Source of the DNA: Actinomycetota bacterium
GTDB taxonomy: Bacteria > Actinomycetota > Acidimicrobiia > Acidimicrobiales > Acidimicrobilacustridaceae
Direction: 5' to 3'
NCBI GenBank assembly: GCA_009703275.1
Contig: WLGJ01000003.1
Coordinates: 1-35,575 of the forward strand
Length of the DNA: 35,575 bases
Part shown: positions 13,292 to 23,390 of the stretch, piece after piece
Layout: each line of letters begins with the position of its first letter
How positions within the stretch are numbered: the stretch's first letter is position 1
The notes under the pieces: model-generated
Told to the model about the DNA's origin: nothing
Databases searched by the model: none
Seen by the model: only the letters and a program-made list of their open reading frames with translations
Program-made: the position numbers and the translations under genes

Positions 13292-15385
13292 TTAGCCCGT
13301 GAACTTCGGGGCGGAGGGGTCGTCGGGACCAGTTGGTCCGGTACTCCCGCCTTCAAGTTCGAGCGGAATCGTGTACGACTCGGGGAACAGGACAGGTTCG
13401 CCTGGTGTGGGTGGTTCAGCTTCGAAGGCACCAACACCACCGTTGCCACCATTTCCACCGTTGCCGCCAACGCCACCGGTTCCACCAGCACCGCCGTTGC
13501 CACCGAAGGAGGCGGGAGCAAAGCCGGTCGGGCCCGTCGGGCCTTCGGGTCCGGTATCGCCGATGCCACCGATCATGCCCATCATGCCAGTTTCACCCAT
13601 TGGGCCTTGCGGTCCGGTGGGGCCATCTGGGCCGGTTTCACCAACTGGGCCGGTCGGGCCGGTCGGGCCAGTTGGGCCCCATGGTCCGGTATCGCCGGTG
13701 TCGCCCATTGGGCCTTGCGGTCCGGTGGGACCATCTTCGCCGTTCGGTCCAACGATGCCGGTTCCACCTGCAAAACCGGTGGGGCCAGTTGGGCCAGTCG
13801 TGCCCCTAGCTCCGGTCGGGCCAGTCGTTCCCATGGCGCCGGTCGGGCCAGTGGCACCGGGACTACCGGTCGGGCCATTTGCGCCTGTGGGTCCGGTTGA
13901 ACCATCAGCACCAGGTTGGAGATAACGAGAGTTGGGGTCGGGAACGATCGAAATTGATGCTTGAGTGAATGATGGGCCGGTGGGTCCTTCAGGGCCGGTG
14001 GGGCCAGTGGAACCAAAGTCGCCGGGTAGACCTTCTTCACCTAAGGGACCAGTGGATCCTTCAGGGCCAGTAGGACCTTCCTCGCCCATTGGTCCGGTGG
14101 GTCCTTCAAGGCCGGTGGGGCCAGTGGGGCCCCATGCGCCGGTCGGCCCGGGGTTTCCTTGAGGACCAGTTGGGCCCGTTTCGCCGGCCAAGCCCGTGGG
14201 GCCGGTGATGCCGAGGAAACTCGCCGGGCCGGTTGGGCCTTGCGGGCCCTGTGGTCCAGCGAGACCAGTCGGACCAACGCCTAAAGCGCCGGTCGGGCCG
14301 GGATAACCGGTGATTCCAGGCGGGCCGGTTGGGCCGGTGGGGCCATCTTCGCCAACCGGTCCAGGAGCAGCACCGGGCACATAGTTGAAGAGAACAATTG
14401 ATGGAGAGGGGTTTGATGAACGCAGGGCCGAGAACGAACCGAGCGATACGAAGCCGGCTGGAGCGAAAGCGCCGGTTGGACCCTCGGGACCAGTTGGGCC
14501 TGTTTCGCCGGCGAAGCCCGGGTCACCTGTGGGTCCCATGAGGCCGGTCTCTCCGATGGGTCCGGTCTGACCCATCGGCCCGGTCGGGCCCGTCGGTCCA
14601 TCTGGACCGGTCTCGCCCGTGGGGCCTTGTGCACCGGTTGGGCCGTCGAAACCTTGCGGACCAGTGGGGCCCATGTTTCCTTGTGCGCCGGTGGGGCCGA
14701 TGGAAATTCCCTCGGGACCAGTGGGACCAACAGGGCCGATCGGACCTTGCGGACCAGTTGGACCAAAGCCCATCGCTCCGGTCGGACCGAAAGGACCAGT
14801 CACACCCCAGGAGCCGGCTGGGCCAGTTGCGCCTGGCAAACCTTGCGGCGGAGTTGGCGTCACGATTGCGCCAATGAGGTAGTAGCCCTGCGCGTCGGGA
14901 GCGGTTTCGAGTTCGAGTGTGAACTGATTCGCGTTGTCGTTCGTTGCGCCGCTGAACGTTGCGGTGGTGGTGAACGAACCGTCGACAGTGGTTGTGGCGG
15001 TGACAACACGCGTTGCTGACGAATCGCCCGGAGGCATCAAAACGCCGTTCAAATAGGCGGTAATTGTGATTCCAACTGAGGTGCCCGCGGGAAGTGAGCT
15101 GAGACCATCGATGGTGATGTCGCCGTTGACGAATTCAAATGTCGCGGTGATAGAGCCGGCAGGTTCGTCGCCGGCTGCGGTCGCGGCAGCAACACTTTGG
15201 ATGATGTTGAGGTTGCCCGGAAGAAATGTGCGAGCGACAAACAAACCGCCAACACCGGCCAAACCGGTAATGACGCTTCGGCGAGAAAGCGGTCTGGTGT
15301 TGATCTTCTCGCGAGTGGAGAGCTCCTCGTTCGAGGGCGCGTTGCTGTCTTCGGGAACAGAGGAAGCCGAATCAGAACGTTCCAT
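13292..15385 (-). CDS. Tat-exported collagen-like protein
   Basis: A 697-residue protein. Residues 1-55 form a long twin-arginine signal (SRRSVITG with R35-R36, then a hydrophobic stretch [11 protein letters not shown]). A beta-rich domain of about 130 residues follows, then some 420 residues of Gly-X-Y repeats dominated by GPT, GPx and GPTGP triplets, and a Gly/Asn-rich end ([17 protein letters not shown]). Two non-repetitive inserts interrupt the collagen-like part (around residues 310-350 and 480-505). This looks like a trimeric triple-helix surface fibre, comparable in design to the spore-surface BclA proteins, where GPT threonines carry O-glycans. There is no cell-wall anchor motif. Start ATG 15385 has GGAG upstream. 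The glycosyltransferase gene lies 55 bases upstream on the same strand. Confidence 0.9.
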   Translation of the reverse strand: MERSDSASSVPEDSNAPSNEELSTREKINTRPLSRRSVITGLAGVGGLFVARTFLPGNLNIIQSVAAATAAGDEPAGSITATFEFVNGDITIDGLSSLPAGTSVGITITAYLNGVLMPPGDSSATRVVTATTTVDGSFTTTATFSGATNDNANQFTLELETAPDAQGYYLIGAIVTPTPPQGLPGATGPAGSWGVTGPFGPTGAMGFGPTGPQGPIGPVGPTGPEGISIGPTGAQGNMGPTGPQGFDGPTGAQGPTGETGPDGPTGPTGPMGQTGPIGETGLMGPTGDPGFAGETGPTGPEGPTGAFAPAGFVSLGSFSALRSSNPSPSIVLFNYVPGAAPGPVGEDGPTGPTGPPGITGYPGPTGALGVGPTGLAGPQGPQGPTGPASFLGITGPTGLAGETGPTGPQGNPGPTGAWGPTGPTGLEGPTGPMGEEGPTGPEGSTGPLGEEGLPGDFGSTGPTGPEGPTGPSFTQASISIVPDPNSRYLQPGADGSTGPTGANGPTGSPGATGPTGAMGTTGPTGARGTTGPTGPTGFAGGTGIVGPNGEDGPTGPQGPMGDTGDTGPWGPTGPTGPTGPVGETGPDGPTGPQGPMGETGMMGMIGGIGDTGPEGPTGPTGFAPASFGGNGGAGGTGGVGGNGGNGGNGGVGAFEAEPPTPGEPVLFPESYTIPLELEGGSTGPTGPDDPSAPKFTG

Positions 15386-15406
15386 AGCGTGTGGGTCTCC
15401 ACCCTG

Positions 15407-15431
15407 ATCTCGAACAGTGCAAGAACGAGAT
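15407..15431. repeat. Inverted repeat before the collagen-like gene
   Basis: ATCTCG-N13-CGAGAT in the 55-bp gap between the glycosyltransferase stop and the collagen-like start. It could be an operator or a weak hairpin; there is no T-tract, so it is not a clear terminator. Confidence 0.35.
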
Positions 15432-15440
15432 GTTCTAAAT

Positions 15441-18400
15441 CTAGTCGGGCTGTGAAGAACGAGTTGGTCTATCGGAGTTGCTCGACAGTGGCAGTTCGGT
15501 CGCTACCGGCTCGAAATCGTGCTGGATGTCGGAATCGCCCGTTCGGCCAGGCCACGCCATGGTGGCGGAAGCGACTGCGGGAAGAGTTTCGAGCGCTCGC
15601 AACTCAGAACCGTGACGCATCGGGAACCAATCGATGCCGTTCTGGATGCCGTCGCGTTCGACGAGCTCAAGGAGATTGCGGGCGCCGGTTTTGGTAACGA
15701 GGTACGCGAACGTGCCGCCGAGGAACTCGGGCCACACCATGGGGCGCCAGCGATCCCGAGGCGCGAGGCCGGTGCGATCAGGGGCGGTGTCCCACTGCAG
15801 TGACCCTAAGAACGCGAGATCGAACTCCGTGGCTTGGGGGAGGTGCCCAAGCGCATCGACCAGTTCGTTCCGAAGGTGCGGAACGAAGGTGGTGTCGTCC
15901 TCGACGATCAACATCATGTCGTCGTCGCCGTCCGCGACCTGTTGCCACAAGTCGATGTGGCTGAGCGCGCATCCGATCAACCCGCGACGGAAATTGAAAT
16001 CGTTGTTGCGGAAGAGATGCTCGATCTCAGGAGTCATCACGAGATCGTGACCGTCGGTACCTTCAACGTGCAGAAACTTTGTTGCGGTTTCGGCATCGGC
16101 TGATGCAGAAAGTCGTTCAGTGAAGTCAGCCCAGCGATCGGGACGCCGCTCAAGATTGATGACACGAATAGGGAGCTTGTCGAAGCGCTTCAGGCCGGTG
16201 AGGACGCGTTCGATCGTTGGGAAGAGCTGGTACTCATCAAGTATCCGCTGCTTTTCGAGTCGGATGGCATCGATACGTTGACTCCATAAATCATCAGCGA
16301 TCGCTTGTTCAATGATGCGCTGAGCCTCAGCAGGGTCTTCGAGTGGAAGTCGAACGAACACATCAGGATCAACGAGTTGTTCAAGGTTGGGACAACCCCA
16401 ATAGAAGCAGAGGCATTCAGAGAGAATCGCGTCAAAAAACTTTTCGGTGACGTAATTGTGCTCGGAGAAATTTTCGACAGCGATTGTGTAGCGATAGGGA
16501 AAGAGTCCGTCGCGCTTATCCCATTCCGGTAGTTCACCCTTGTGTTTGGGCACACCATCGATTGCGCCGCGGCCAAACACATCGATATCGACGTTGTTCG
16601 ACGCGAGGTGTTGCACAAACGCAAGGCGAAGTTTGTGTCCGGGATCAAATGCTTTGTTCGAAACCACCACCGAAAGATCGCGAGTCTTTTCAATAGTTGA
16701 TGGGGTGTTGTTGCCACCACCGAGTTCGGCCCATGTTGAACCGAGATGCCACTCGGCAACGTTCGGAAACTGAGAGTGGGTGCGGACATGCAGTAAGTCG
16801 TCAGGGTTGGGCTCTGACCAATTTCCCCATGTGGCAACTCCGGCGAGCGGTTCCATGTGCAGAACAATGGACCGCTCAGGTTGCACGTCGGTCGGGCCTG
16901 GATGATTCAGGATGACGGTGACGTCAGCATCGGGATCATCAGTGAGGTGAATGCCATTCCACTTGTCATCGCCTTTGGTTTGCCGGGAGAAATGACTGGC
17001 GATGTTTGATGGATCACCCCAGAAGCTAACGAGGCGAACGGTGGTCGTCTCTGTTTGGGGGAGCGTGCGACCAAATTGCGCTTCACCGTTGAGTTCGTAC
17101 GCGTTTGGCCTGCGATTGGGGCCAGTTTCCGATGTGAGCGTTCCAATGTTGACATTGCAGATGTTGTCGAAGAACGCGCTGTGCAATCCGGCGGCGGTGA
17201 ATCGCTTTGCGAACTCAAGCTCAAAGTGAATTGGTTCAGTGCTGAACGCACCGATCTCGTTGATTGCGGATGTGCGCAACATTGACGGCCGAAACGAAAA
17301 GTTCGGCCACCACGAGTTGGTCGGACGGTTCTTTCCGATGTCTCGGTTGAAGATTTCGAAAGCTTCGGTTCCGGGCTCAGCATGGATGTGCACTCGGTAG
17401 GGCTGTTTGCCGCGTGCAGTCGTGCGCAGCTCGCCACCGGGAATGTCCCATTCGCTGGCTAGCTCTGCATAATTCCGATTGAACAACACCTGCCCAATGG
17501 ATAGATCATCTTCAAGGATGGCGATTGCACGGCTGACGTAGGAATCGGGGGCAAAAAACTCCCAGTCGTCTTCAAGGTGCATCCAATAGGGCGAAGAAAC
17601 CTCAGCGCGCAGTATTTCCATACTGCGCGCGTGACCCTTATTGGTGTTGTCCTTCCAAATGAATTCAAAGAACGGGTACCGCTCGGCCATCGCGGCGCGG
17701 TCTTGGTCGCTGGAACCATCGTCGATGCAGATCCATCGATCAATCGCATCGACATCAGTGCAATTGCGCAGGAACGAATCCATCGATCGGTCGAACAGGT
17801 CGCGACGCCGACAGGTGGTAATCGTGAGCGTGACATTGGGATCAACCGCAGGTGATTCGAATCGCTCGGTCAGCCTGGCAATGACATCGAGAGGACGTAT
17901 GCGCTCTTCAGCCAGAAGGTAGGGAAGGCAGAAGTCGCGATTGGAAAGCACCCGATCACGCTGGTCGAGCGGAAGCTTCGAATCGTTGAGCAATTTGGTG
18001 CACTGATCGAAGCTCTCTTGGTAGTTGCCGATGTAATAGGCGGCCATCGAACGCTCATCAGCAGCCTGCCAATTGTGGGCGTCGGCCGACACAAAGAGAA
18101 GGTCGCCATCGGGAAAGTCGATGTCAGTTGCGCGCGCCGCAAAGAGGTGTGCGAGCTGCCATTCGCTGGTTGATCGATAGTGGCGTGCGATTTCCACAAG
18201 AGGTTCGACGCGAGTTGGCCGGGTATTCCACGCATCGAGATACGCAGTGAGCACGCGATCCCACGATGTGCCCATTCGTTGAAGCGCTCGAGCGCGTTGC
18301 ATATGGGAATAGAAAATCTCTTCGTTCCAGCCGCCCATTTGGGTACGCCGCGTGTAGAGGTCGTAGGCCTCGTGCGGGTCGCCAGCGTCCATGCGGCTCT

Positions 18401-19040
18401 GAGCCAAATAGAAAACGGTTCGAGAATCGTCGGGATCGCGTTCGAGTTCGTCACGCAACACCGCGCTATCGCGTTCGTACTTATCGTCAGCGAGATTGCG
18501 TCCGCCCAGTCGACGGGACTCAAGGTGGTACTCGCCGCCCAGTCGCTCAATAGGTCCGCACGGTTCGGTGCAAACCGCGTATTCATGCAGGACGCCGCGA
18601 TATTCCCAGGGGCGTTCGAGTTTGAACAGTTGTGTGCGCCAGTAAGTGAAGCCTGTGCCGATGCGCATTATGTACGCGTCGGCATCGAGCGCATCGAAGT
18701 CAGGTTCGCCAACAAGAAGATCGTCAGCATCCATCATCAACGCGTACTCGGCACTTCCACGGCTGAGTTGAAGCGCTTCAGTTCGGTTGTGAGCGAAGTC
18801 CACCCATTCGCGTTCGTGAAGTTCTCCGGGGATTCCAGCTTCGGCAAAGTAGGAACGGATGAGGTCTTGGGTGCCGTCGGTGGATCCGGTGTCGACAATG
18901 CACCATGAATCAATGAAGGCTCGGACCGAGTCAAAGGCCTCGGTAACGACGTGGGCCTCGTCCTTGACGATCATGACAAGCGCAATGGTGGCGCGCGGGG
19001 GTTCAGCAGAGGTTGCCCTGATTTCTGCCTCACCGGTCAT
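15441..19040 (-). CDS. Four-module glycosyltransferase (GT2-TPR-GT2-GT10-GT25)
   Basis: A 1199-residue cytoplasmic-looking protein. Module 1 (about 18-130) is a GT2 glycosyltransferase with VDTGSTDGT and the MMDADD metal motif, followed by a helical repeat region (about 150-395). Module 2 (about 395-640) is a second GT2, with [10 protein letters not shown] and HLEDDWEF. Module 3 (about 680-950) resembles GT10 fucosyltransferases: [19 protein letters not shown] and the following CFYWGCPN. Module 4 (about 955-1160) is GT25-like, with [20 protein letters not shown] and [10 protein letters not shown]25 contains the animal collagen galactosyltransferases. It sits directly upstream of the collagen-like gene, so building a branched glycan on that protein is likely (inference). 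There is no ribosome site at ATG 19040, so the start is uncertain. All four modules keep their DxD/EDD-type motifs or signature. Confidence 0.85.
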   Translation of the reverse strand: MTGEAEIRATSAEPPRATIALVMIVKDEAHVVTEAFDSVRAFIDSWCIVDTGSTDGTQDLIRSYFAEAGIPGELHEREWVDFAHNRTEALQLSRGSAEYALMMDADDLLVGEPDFDALDADAYIMRIGTGFTYWRTQLFKLERPWEYRGVLHEYAVCTEPCGPIERLGGEYHLESRRLGGRNLADDKYERDSAVLRDELERDPDDSRTVFYLAQSRMDAGDPHEAYDLYTRRTQMGGWNEEIFYSHMQRARALQRMGTSWDRVLTAYLDAWNTRPTRVEPLVEIARHYRSTSEWQLAHLFAARATDIDFPDGDLLFVSADAHNWQAADERSMAAYYIGNYQESFDQCTKLLNDSKLPLDQRDRVLSNRDFCLPYLLAEERIRPLDVIARLTERFESPAVDPNVTLTITTCRRRDLFDRSMDSFLRNCTDVDAIDRWICIDDGSSDQDRAAMAERYPFFEFIWKDNTNKGHARSMEILRAEVSSPYWMHLEDDWEFFAPDSYVSRAIAILEDDLSIGQVLFNRNYAELASEWDIPGGELRTTARGKQPYRVHIHAEPGTEAFEIFNRDIGKNRPTNSWWPNFSFRPSMLRTSAINEIGAFSTEPIHFELEFAKRFTAAGLHSAFFDNICNVNIGTLTSETGPNRRPNAYELNGEAQFGRTLPQTETTTVRLVSFWGDPSNIASHFSRQTKGDDKWNGIHLTDDPDADVTVILNHPGPTDVQPERSIVLHMEPLAGVATWGNWSEPNPDDLLHVRTHSQFPNVAEWHLGSTWAELGGGNNTPSTIEKTRDLSVVVSNKAFDPGHKLRLAFVQHLASNNVDIDVFGRGAIDGVPKHKGELPEWDKRDGLFPYRYTIAVENFSEHNYVTEKFFDAILSECLCFYWGCPNLEQLVDPDVFVRLPLEDPAEAQRIIEQAIADDLWSQRIDAIRLEKQRILDEYQLFPTIERVLTGLKRFDKLPIRVINLERRPDRWADFTERLSASADAETATKFLHVEGTDGHDLVMTPEIEHLFRNNDFNFRRGLIGCALSHIDLWQQVADGDDDMMLIVEDDTTFVPHLRNELVDALGHLPQATEFDLAFLGSLQWDTAPDRTGLAPRDRWRPMVWPEFLGGTFAYLVTKTGARNLLELVERDGIQNGIDWFPMRHGSELRALETLPAVASATMAWPGRTGDSDIQHDFEPVATELPLSSNSDRPTRSSQPD

Positions 19041-19111
19041 GGGGCGACGTTAGCGGCGACTGCGCGCAGCGTTCTTGGGCAAACGCCCGATGTGTGGCTC
19101 AATAGAGAGGT

Positions 19112-19480
19112 ATGAATCACGCGGAATCGATCAGCGCCATCACGTTGGTAACAGCCGATATGGCAGCGTCGGTCGCGTTCTATGGGGTGCTGGGCTCGGA
19201 GGTGGTGTTCGGCGGAGTGGAAGCCTCGTTCACCACATTGAAGTTGAACGATGAGCAGTTCTTAAATCTGCAGTTCGATGCGACGTGGGTGCTGCCTGAA
19301 CGCGTATGGGGTCGCTTCATTCTTTGGGTCGACAATGTTGATGCGATGCACAAGGCGTTCATTGCCGCCGGCTTCACGCCGTTGATGGGGCCGTCAGATG
19401 CTGTCTGGGGCGAGCGGTACTTCCATATTCTTGACCCCGCCGGTCACGAGGTCAGCATCGCTCGTCAGATCAGTTCCTGA
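19112..19480 (+). CDS. VOC / glyoxalase-like protein
   Basis: A 122-residue protein of the vicinal-oxygen-chelate fold: ITLVTADMAASVAFYGVLGSEVVFG at the N-terminus (in two strand-helix pieces), a NLQFDATW central strand, and the C-terminal YFHILDPAGHEVSIARQ typical of glyoxalase/bleomycin-resistance proteins. It may bind a metal and act on, or sequester, a small molecule. Start ATG 19112 follows AGAGAGG closely. Its last 87 bases overlap the end of the convergent PQ-loop gene. Confidence 0.85.
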   Translation: MNHAESISAITLVTADMAASVAFYGVLGSEVVFGGVEASFTTLKLNDEQFLNLQFDATWVLPERVWGRFILWVDNVDAMHKAFIAAGFTPLMGPSDAVWGERYFHILDPAGHEVSIARQISS

Positions 19481-20071
19481 GAAGTTGGTTGCTGGGCGTA
19501 CGAGCAACGCCACAACTGCTGTGGTGCCGAGCAATGCTGCGATACCGGAATTGATGATCACGGGGACTTCCCCTGCACCAATTCCATAGGTGAACCACAG
19601 ATAGGAACTCGTAGCGAGAAACGCCCACGCGGCAACGGAAATGCCTGGACCTCGCCCGTGTTGAATTGTGTAGCGAATCTGCGGAAGGTTCACGAGAATC
19701 GAAGCCGGCATTCCTATGTATGCGGGAATGTTCTCGTTGAGAACGCCGAGGCCAAGAAGTACGAGAAGTGAAAAGGCAATGAGGAGTTGCGCGCCGAGAC
19801 GCGTGCGCAGTGGTTTGTCATGAAGCATGAACCAGGAGAGCGGAATCACAAGGATGACCCATGTGCCGTTGGCAATGATTTGCTGCGGTGAGCGCACCGA
19901 AACGCCGTAGGCGAACCACGCCAATGAAGATGTGGCGAGCAGGAGCCATGTAGATGGCGCGATTCCCGCAGCGGTTCGAACCCTTAAAAGGCGAGTGGTC
20001 TGGGTGGATGAACTGACGATCGATGCAACGGCGGCGGCGCCACCAGCAATCTGGGCCCAGAGCGGAATCAC
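19394..20071 (-). CDS. PQ-loop / SWEET-like membrane protein
   Basis: A 225-residue membrane protein with about seven hydrophobic helices. Two related halves carry PQ-loop-like segments: STQTTRLLRVRTAAGIAPSTWLLLATSSLAWFAYG and LVNLPQIRYTIQHGRGPGISVAAWAFLATSSYLWFTYG (only the shared cores LLATSSLAWFAYG and FLATSSYLWFTYG are diagnostic). The repeated core shows internal duplication as in SWEET and related transporters, which move sugars or other small solutes. The tail of about 30 residues (NFSGTDLTSDADLVTGG) is hydrophilic and is encoded opposite the VOC gene. Divergent from the luciferase-like gene. Confidence 0.8.
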   Translation of the reverse strand: MIPLWAQIAGGAAAVASIVSSSTQTTRLLRVRTAAGIAPSTWLLLATSSLAWFAYGVSVRSPQQIIANGTWVILVIPLSWFMLHDKPLRTRLGAQLLIAFSLLVLLGLGVLNENIPAYIGMPASILVNLPQIRYTIQHGRGPGISVAAWAFLATSSYLWFTYGIGAGEVPVIINSGIAALLGTTAVVALLVRPATNFSGTDLTSDADLVTGGVKNMEVPLAPDSI

Positions 20072-20145
20072 CGAGATTTTCTAGACGATGCTTCGTGCTT
20101 TTTGCGACATCTGCGCGGGGGGATTTGGCATGGCAGCATGAGTCC

Positions 20146-21075
20146 ATGACGTCGCCTCAGGTCTCCATCCAACTCCGCACATTCCGCCAGGACGATCCCG
20201 GTTCGTTTCAGTACGTGCTTGATCAAGCCCGTGCCGCCGATCTTGCAGGTATCGACCGCATTGCCGTCAGTGATCACGTGGCTTATGGCGAAAATCTCGA
20301 GGCCTACGGCGACCCAAAGAAGGGTGGTTCGGCGGGCGGCAAGCAGCCCACCGATTCCGACGGCAATTGGCTTGAACCCCTTACGGTGCTCACCGCAATA
20401 GGTGCACTCACCGAACGAGTGCGCCTGAACACCGCAATTCTCATCGCCGCGTTGCGCACTCCGACCGTGCTCGCAAAGCAGGCCGCAACCATTGATGTGC
20501 TTTCAGGCGGACGTCTCGAACTTGGCGTTGGTGTCGGTTGGCAGAAAGAGGAATACGACGCCTGCGGTCTTGATTACGACAACCGCGGTCGTCTGCTCGA
20601 TCACACGATTGAGGTTTGCCAGTTGCTGTGGCGCGAACAGGTGGCCACCTACTCCTCGCCCGAGCTTTCGTTCGAAAAGATTCACCAGATGCCGAAGCCT
20701 CGTCAGGCGGGCGGTGTGCCGATCTGGATCAGCGGAACGATCAACGCCCGCGTGATCCGTCGCATCGCTGCGTTCGGGTCAGGTTGGATTCCGTGGGGTG
20801 CCGACGGCGGCGATCTCGTCAACGCCATTCCGAAACTGCGCGCTGCAGTCGAGAAGGCCGGGGGAGATCCGTCGTTTCAGGTGCAGGGTCACGCTGCTGC
20901 AGTGCGCGATGGCGATGGAAACCTTGACCTCGTTGCCACGATGGCAGCATCACGGCCGATGATTGAAGCCGGTGTCACTGACTTGCGCGTCACGATCAAT
21001 CATCCCGAGCAGTACGAAGAAGCGCTCGAGGCGTACTCCGACGTTGTGCGCGCGTTCCGCCACGAATTCGGCTGA
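20146..21075 (+). CDS. LLM-class F420/flavin-dependent oxidoreductase
   Basis: A 309-residue luciferase-like TIM-barrel protein: IDRIAVSDHVAYGENLEAYG (split IDRIAVSDH and VAYGENLEAYG), LTERVRLNTAILI, VLSGGRLELGVGVGWQKEEYDACG and the final VPIWISG. This is the actinobacterial LLM class, most members of which use coenzyme F420 or FMN to oxidise or reduce small molecules. Start ATG 20146; GCGGGGGGA lies a little far upstream, and an out-of-frame ATG precedes it. The divergent PQ-loop gene and the convergent SnoaL-like gene give no operon link. Confidence 0.9.
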   Translation: MTSPQVSIQLRTFRQDDPGSFQYVLDQARAADLAGIDRIAVSDHVAYGENLEAYGDPKKGGSAGGKQPTDSDGNWLEPLTVLTAIGALTERVRLNTAILIAALRTPTVLAKQAATIDVLSGGRLELGVGVGWQKEEYDACGLDYDNRGRLLDHTIEVCQLLWREQVATYSSPELSFEKIHQMPKPRQAGGVPIWISGTINARVIRRIAAFGSGWIPWGADGGDLVNAIPKLRAAVEKAGGDPSFQVQGHAAAVRDGDGNLDLVATMAASRPMIEAGVTDLRVTINHPEQYEEALEAYSDVVRAFRHEFG

Positions 21076-21077
21076 AC

Positions 21078-21458
21078 CTATTCAGCAGGGCGTAGTTCGG
21101 AGTAATCGAAAAACGCGCGCAGGCTCGCAAACTTCGTACCTTCATCGTTGAGCAGGATGTGATCAACGATGCGCGGAAGTTCCATCTTCTGATCGCCCAT
21201 CATGATGTCGACGCGCAGAAAGGCGATGACCTCATTCCCCACAACGATTGGGGGAGCGGTAACGGAGAGGGTCAGGTCAGTGACGTTCTCATCGAAGAAC
21301 TTGCCGATGGCTTCGCGCCCAATGTTCACGGGAGCGCCTACTGGGTCTTCTTGTCGAGCATCGTCGGTGAAGCAGTCGAGCCAAGCTTCGCGATCTTGGC
21401 TGGTCATTGCGGCGCAGTAGCGCTCGAGGAGCGGAAGAACGTCGGCACTTGTAGGCAT
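21078..21458 (-). CDS. SnoaL-like / NTF2-fold protein
   Basis: A 126-residue protein with the NTF2-like alpha+beta pattern: LLERYCAAMTSQDREAWLDCFTDDARQEDPVG at the start (helix then strand), GREAIGKFFDENV and a closing sheet with VIAFLRVDIMM. Family members include polyketide cyclases and small ketosteroid-type isomerases; many have no known reaction. It has a strong AAGGAG ribosome site. Its stop is 2 bases from the stop of the convergent LLM gene. Confidence 0.8.
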   Translation of the reverse strand: MPTSADVLPLLERYCAAMTSQDREAWLDCFTDDARQEDPVGAPVNIGREAIGKFFDENVTDLTLSVTAPPIVVGNEVIAFLRVDIMMGDQKMELPRIVDHILLNDEGTKFASLRAFFDYSELRPAE

Positions 21459-21588
21459 GGAAACTCCTTGAAGTGGGCACCGTGAAGAGTGGTGACCGAA
21501 GGTTGAACCGGTACAGGTAACTGGGTCACGAAGGTACTCACCTAAGCGGCCGTATGCCGCCTCATTCAGCGATAACGACTACCTGATC

Positions 21589-22680
21589 TCACGAAGCAAG
21601 GGTGAGTGGCTGCTCGCGGCCTTCATCCTGACGCTTCTTCCCCCAACCTGGATGAGCAAAGACATAACCGAGGCGCTCTTTCCAACTTGACGCTTTGGCG
21701 ACATCACGAATGATGTCGGCGTACTCGTGGGTCGCGATGCGAACCGGGTTGAACGTGTTGATGTTCTTGGTGAGGCCATAACGAACTCGTTCGCCTTCGC
21801 GTTGGAAGGTGCCAAAGAGGCGATCCCAGGTAATGAGGATGCCGCCATAGTTCTTATCGAGATACTCCTGCTGTGCGCCGTGGTGTACGCGATGGTGCGA
21901 TGGCGTGTTGAGAACCTCTTCGGCCTTACCGAGACGATCAATTGCTTCGGTATGGATCCAGAATTGGTAGATCAAGTTGATTGCTCGAGCGTTTTCGATC
22001 ACGCGGGGTCGGAACCCGAGCCAGGCCATGAGTCCGTAGGGAACGAACATTCCAAAGACATCGGCGACTGGTTGACGAAGCGCAGTCGTCAGGTTGTAGC
22101 GCTCGCTCGAATGGTGAACAACATGAATCGCCCATAACCAGCGACTCTCGTGCTGAATCCTGTGATTCCAGTAATAGATGAAATCCCACGCCACGAGTGC
22201 GCCAGCAGTTGCAGCGATTCCCGCGCCGAGGTCGCGCTTTGAACCGCCCGCGTTCCACATGCGCTTTGCCGATGTGCGCGCTGCCCAAGTTGTCGACCCA
22301 GTAACAACGCCAGCAGCAACTGCAGCGACTCCGCTTGAAGGCCGAATGCGCTTTGCGAAGCGTGTGAGTTTTGAATCGTCGTCACGCTTGGCCAGAGCGT
22401 CGGCAACAGTGGTGAGCGCAGCGGCACCGACGGCTGTTCCCACAAGAACTTTTCGGTACTTGCCTTTTCCGGGCCCAACAGGAGCGAGGAGCGCATTCAG
22501 CGCAATTGGCATATAGAGACTTGCTGTGCCCATCACGAGGCTGGCGATGGAATCACGCTTCTCAAATCCAATAGCGGTGTCATTCCCTGCAGCTGCTTGC
22601 CGGTCAAGTGCGACCTTCTCAAGACCCATCGCCGCGAAGAATCCCGGAGTGGCAATTTGGATGAGATCGATCTCACTCAT
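21589..22680 (-). CDS. Fatty acid hydroxylase / sterol desaturase-like membrane enzyme
   Basis: A 363-residue membrane protein with the di-iron His clusters of the superfamily: HRIQH, HVVHH and HHRVHH, plus a further WIHTE. The N-terminal ~150 residues are longer than usual and include two hydrophobic segments. Such enzymes hydroxylate or desaturate fatty acids, sterols or carotenoid-like lipids using O2. Its ATG overlaps the stop of the kinase-like gene by 4 bases (ATGA), so translation is coupled and the two are in one operon. Confidence 0.85.
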   Translation of the reverse strand: MSEIDLIQIATPGFFAAMGLEKVALDRQAAAGNDTAIGFEKRDSIASLVMGTASLYMPIALNALLAPVGPGKGKYRKVLVGTAVGAAALTTVADALAKRDDDSKLTRFAKRIRPSSGVAAVAAGVVTGSTTWAARTSAKRMWNAGGSKRDLGAGIAATAGALVAWDFIYYWNHRIQHESRWLWAIHVVHHSSERYNLTTALRQPVADVFGMFVPYGLMAWLGFRPRVIENARAINLIYQFWIHTEAIDRLGKAEEVLNTPSHHRVHHGAQQEYLDKNYGGILITWDRLFGTFQREGERVRYGLTKNINTFNPVRIATHEYADIIRDVAKASSWKERLGYVFAHPGWGKKRQDEGREQPLTLAS

Positions 22681-23390
22681 GTTGGCTCCTGGATGGTGAT
22701 GGAACGGATGGCGTGGTCAGCCTCCCACTCAATCACCGCGTGAGCCAACGGTCGGGTCGGCTCAATGTGTTCGAGGAGATTCGGCAGGTTCACGAGTTCC
22801 CACGCACCGTTCACCATTTCGAGGAAGAGATCTTCGGGAACGTCAGTCCACGGGTCGAAGAAGGGTGAGTAATCGGTGCGCGCTGCATCTCGGAGGGTGC
22901 TGGTTCGTTGAATGAACCACTCGCGCATGACGGGTTCATCTGCGTGGAGATAGAGACTGACGTCGAAGTGGTCATGGAACTGAAGTGCATTGACGCCCTC
23001 GAAGATCAAAACGTCGACCGTAGGAACTTCGACCACCTCATCGATGATGTCGTAGGTGTGATGGTCGTAGACCGGAACCGAGACGGGTTTCGAAGATCGA
23101 ACGTCGTCGAGGAATGTCGTGATTGCGGCAGTGTCGTAGCTCTCGGGGAACCCCTTGCGGTCTGCGAGACCTTTCTCGGCGAGAGCGGCGTTGGAATGAA
23201 GAAACCCGTCACTTGCAATGACGGCAACGTCGAGGCCCGTATCTTCGGAGAGCAGCGTGGCGATGGTGGAGCTGAATGTGCTCTTTCCCACGGCGACGCC
23301 GCCGGTTACGCCGATGACAACGGTCGAACCCTTGATCGCGTGGGCTTCGATGATGAGCGACAGGACTGTGTCGAGGTTGGGCGCCGCCAT
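22677..23390 (-). CDS. CoaA/uridine-kinase-like P-loop kinase
   Basis: A 237-residue P-loop kinase. Walker A is GVTGGVAVGKST; ASDGFLHSN and LADRKGFPESYD are hallmarks of type I pantothenate kinase (CoaA) and close uridine-kinase relatives. A type I pantothenate kinase is normally about 310 residues, so the C-terminal substrate part is reduced and the substrate is uncertain. It would phosphorylate pantothenate or a related alcohol in the cytoplasm. Start ATG 23390 lacks a ribosome site. It is coupled to the sterol-desaturase-like gene. Confidence 0.75.
   Translation of the reverse strand: MAAPNLDTVLSLIIEAHAIKGSTVVIGVTGGVAVGKSTFSSTIATLLSEDTGLDVAVIASDGFLHSNAALAEKGLADRKGFPESYDTAAITTFLDDVRSSKPVSVPVYDHHTYDIIDEVVEVPTVDVLIFEGVNALQFHDHFDVSLYLHADEPVMREWFIQRTSTLRDAARTDYSPFFDPWTDVPEDLFLEMVNGAWELVNLPNLLEHIEPTRPLAHAVIEWEADHAIRSITIQEPT

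Noticed and set aside
13299-14882. Long proline-rich plus-strand frames (SGPVGPxGP type) across the collagen gene
   Set aside because: They are reverse-strand echoes of the Gly-Pro-Thr codons; the minus-strand frame has the Tat signal and ribosome site.
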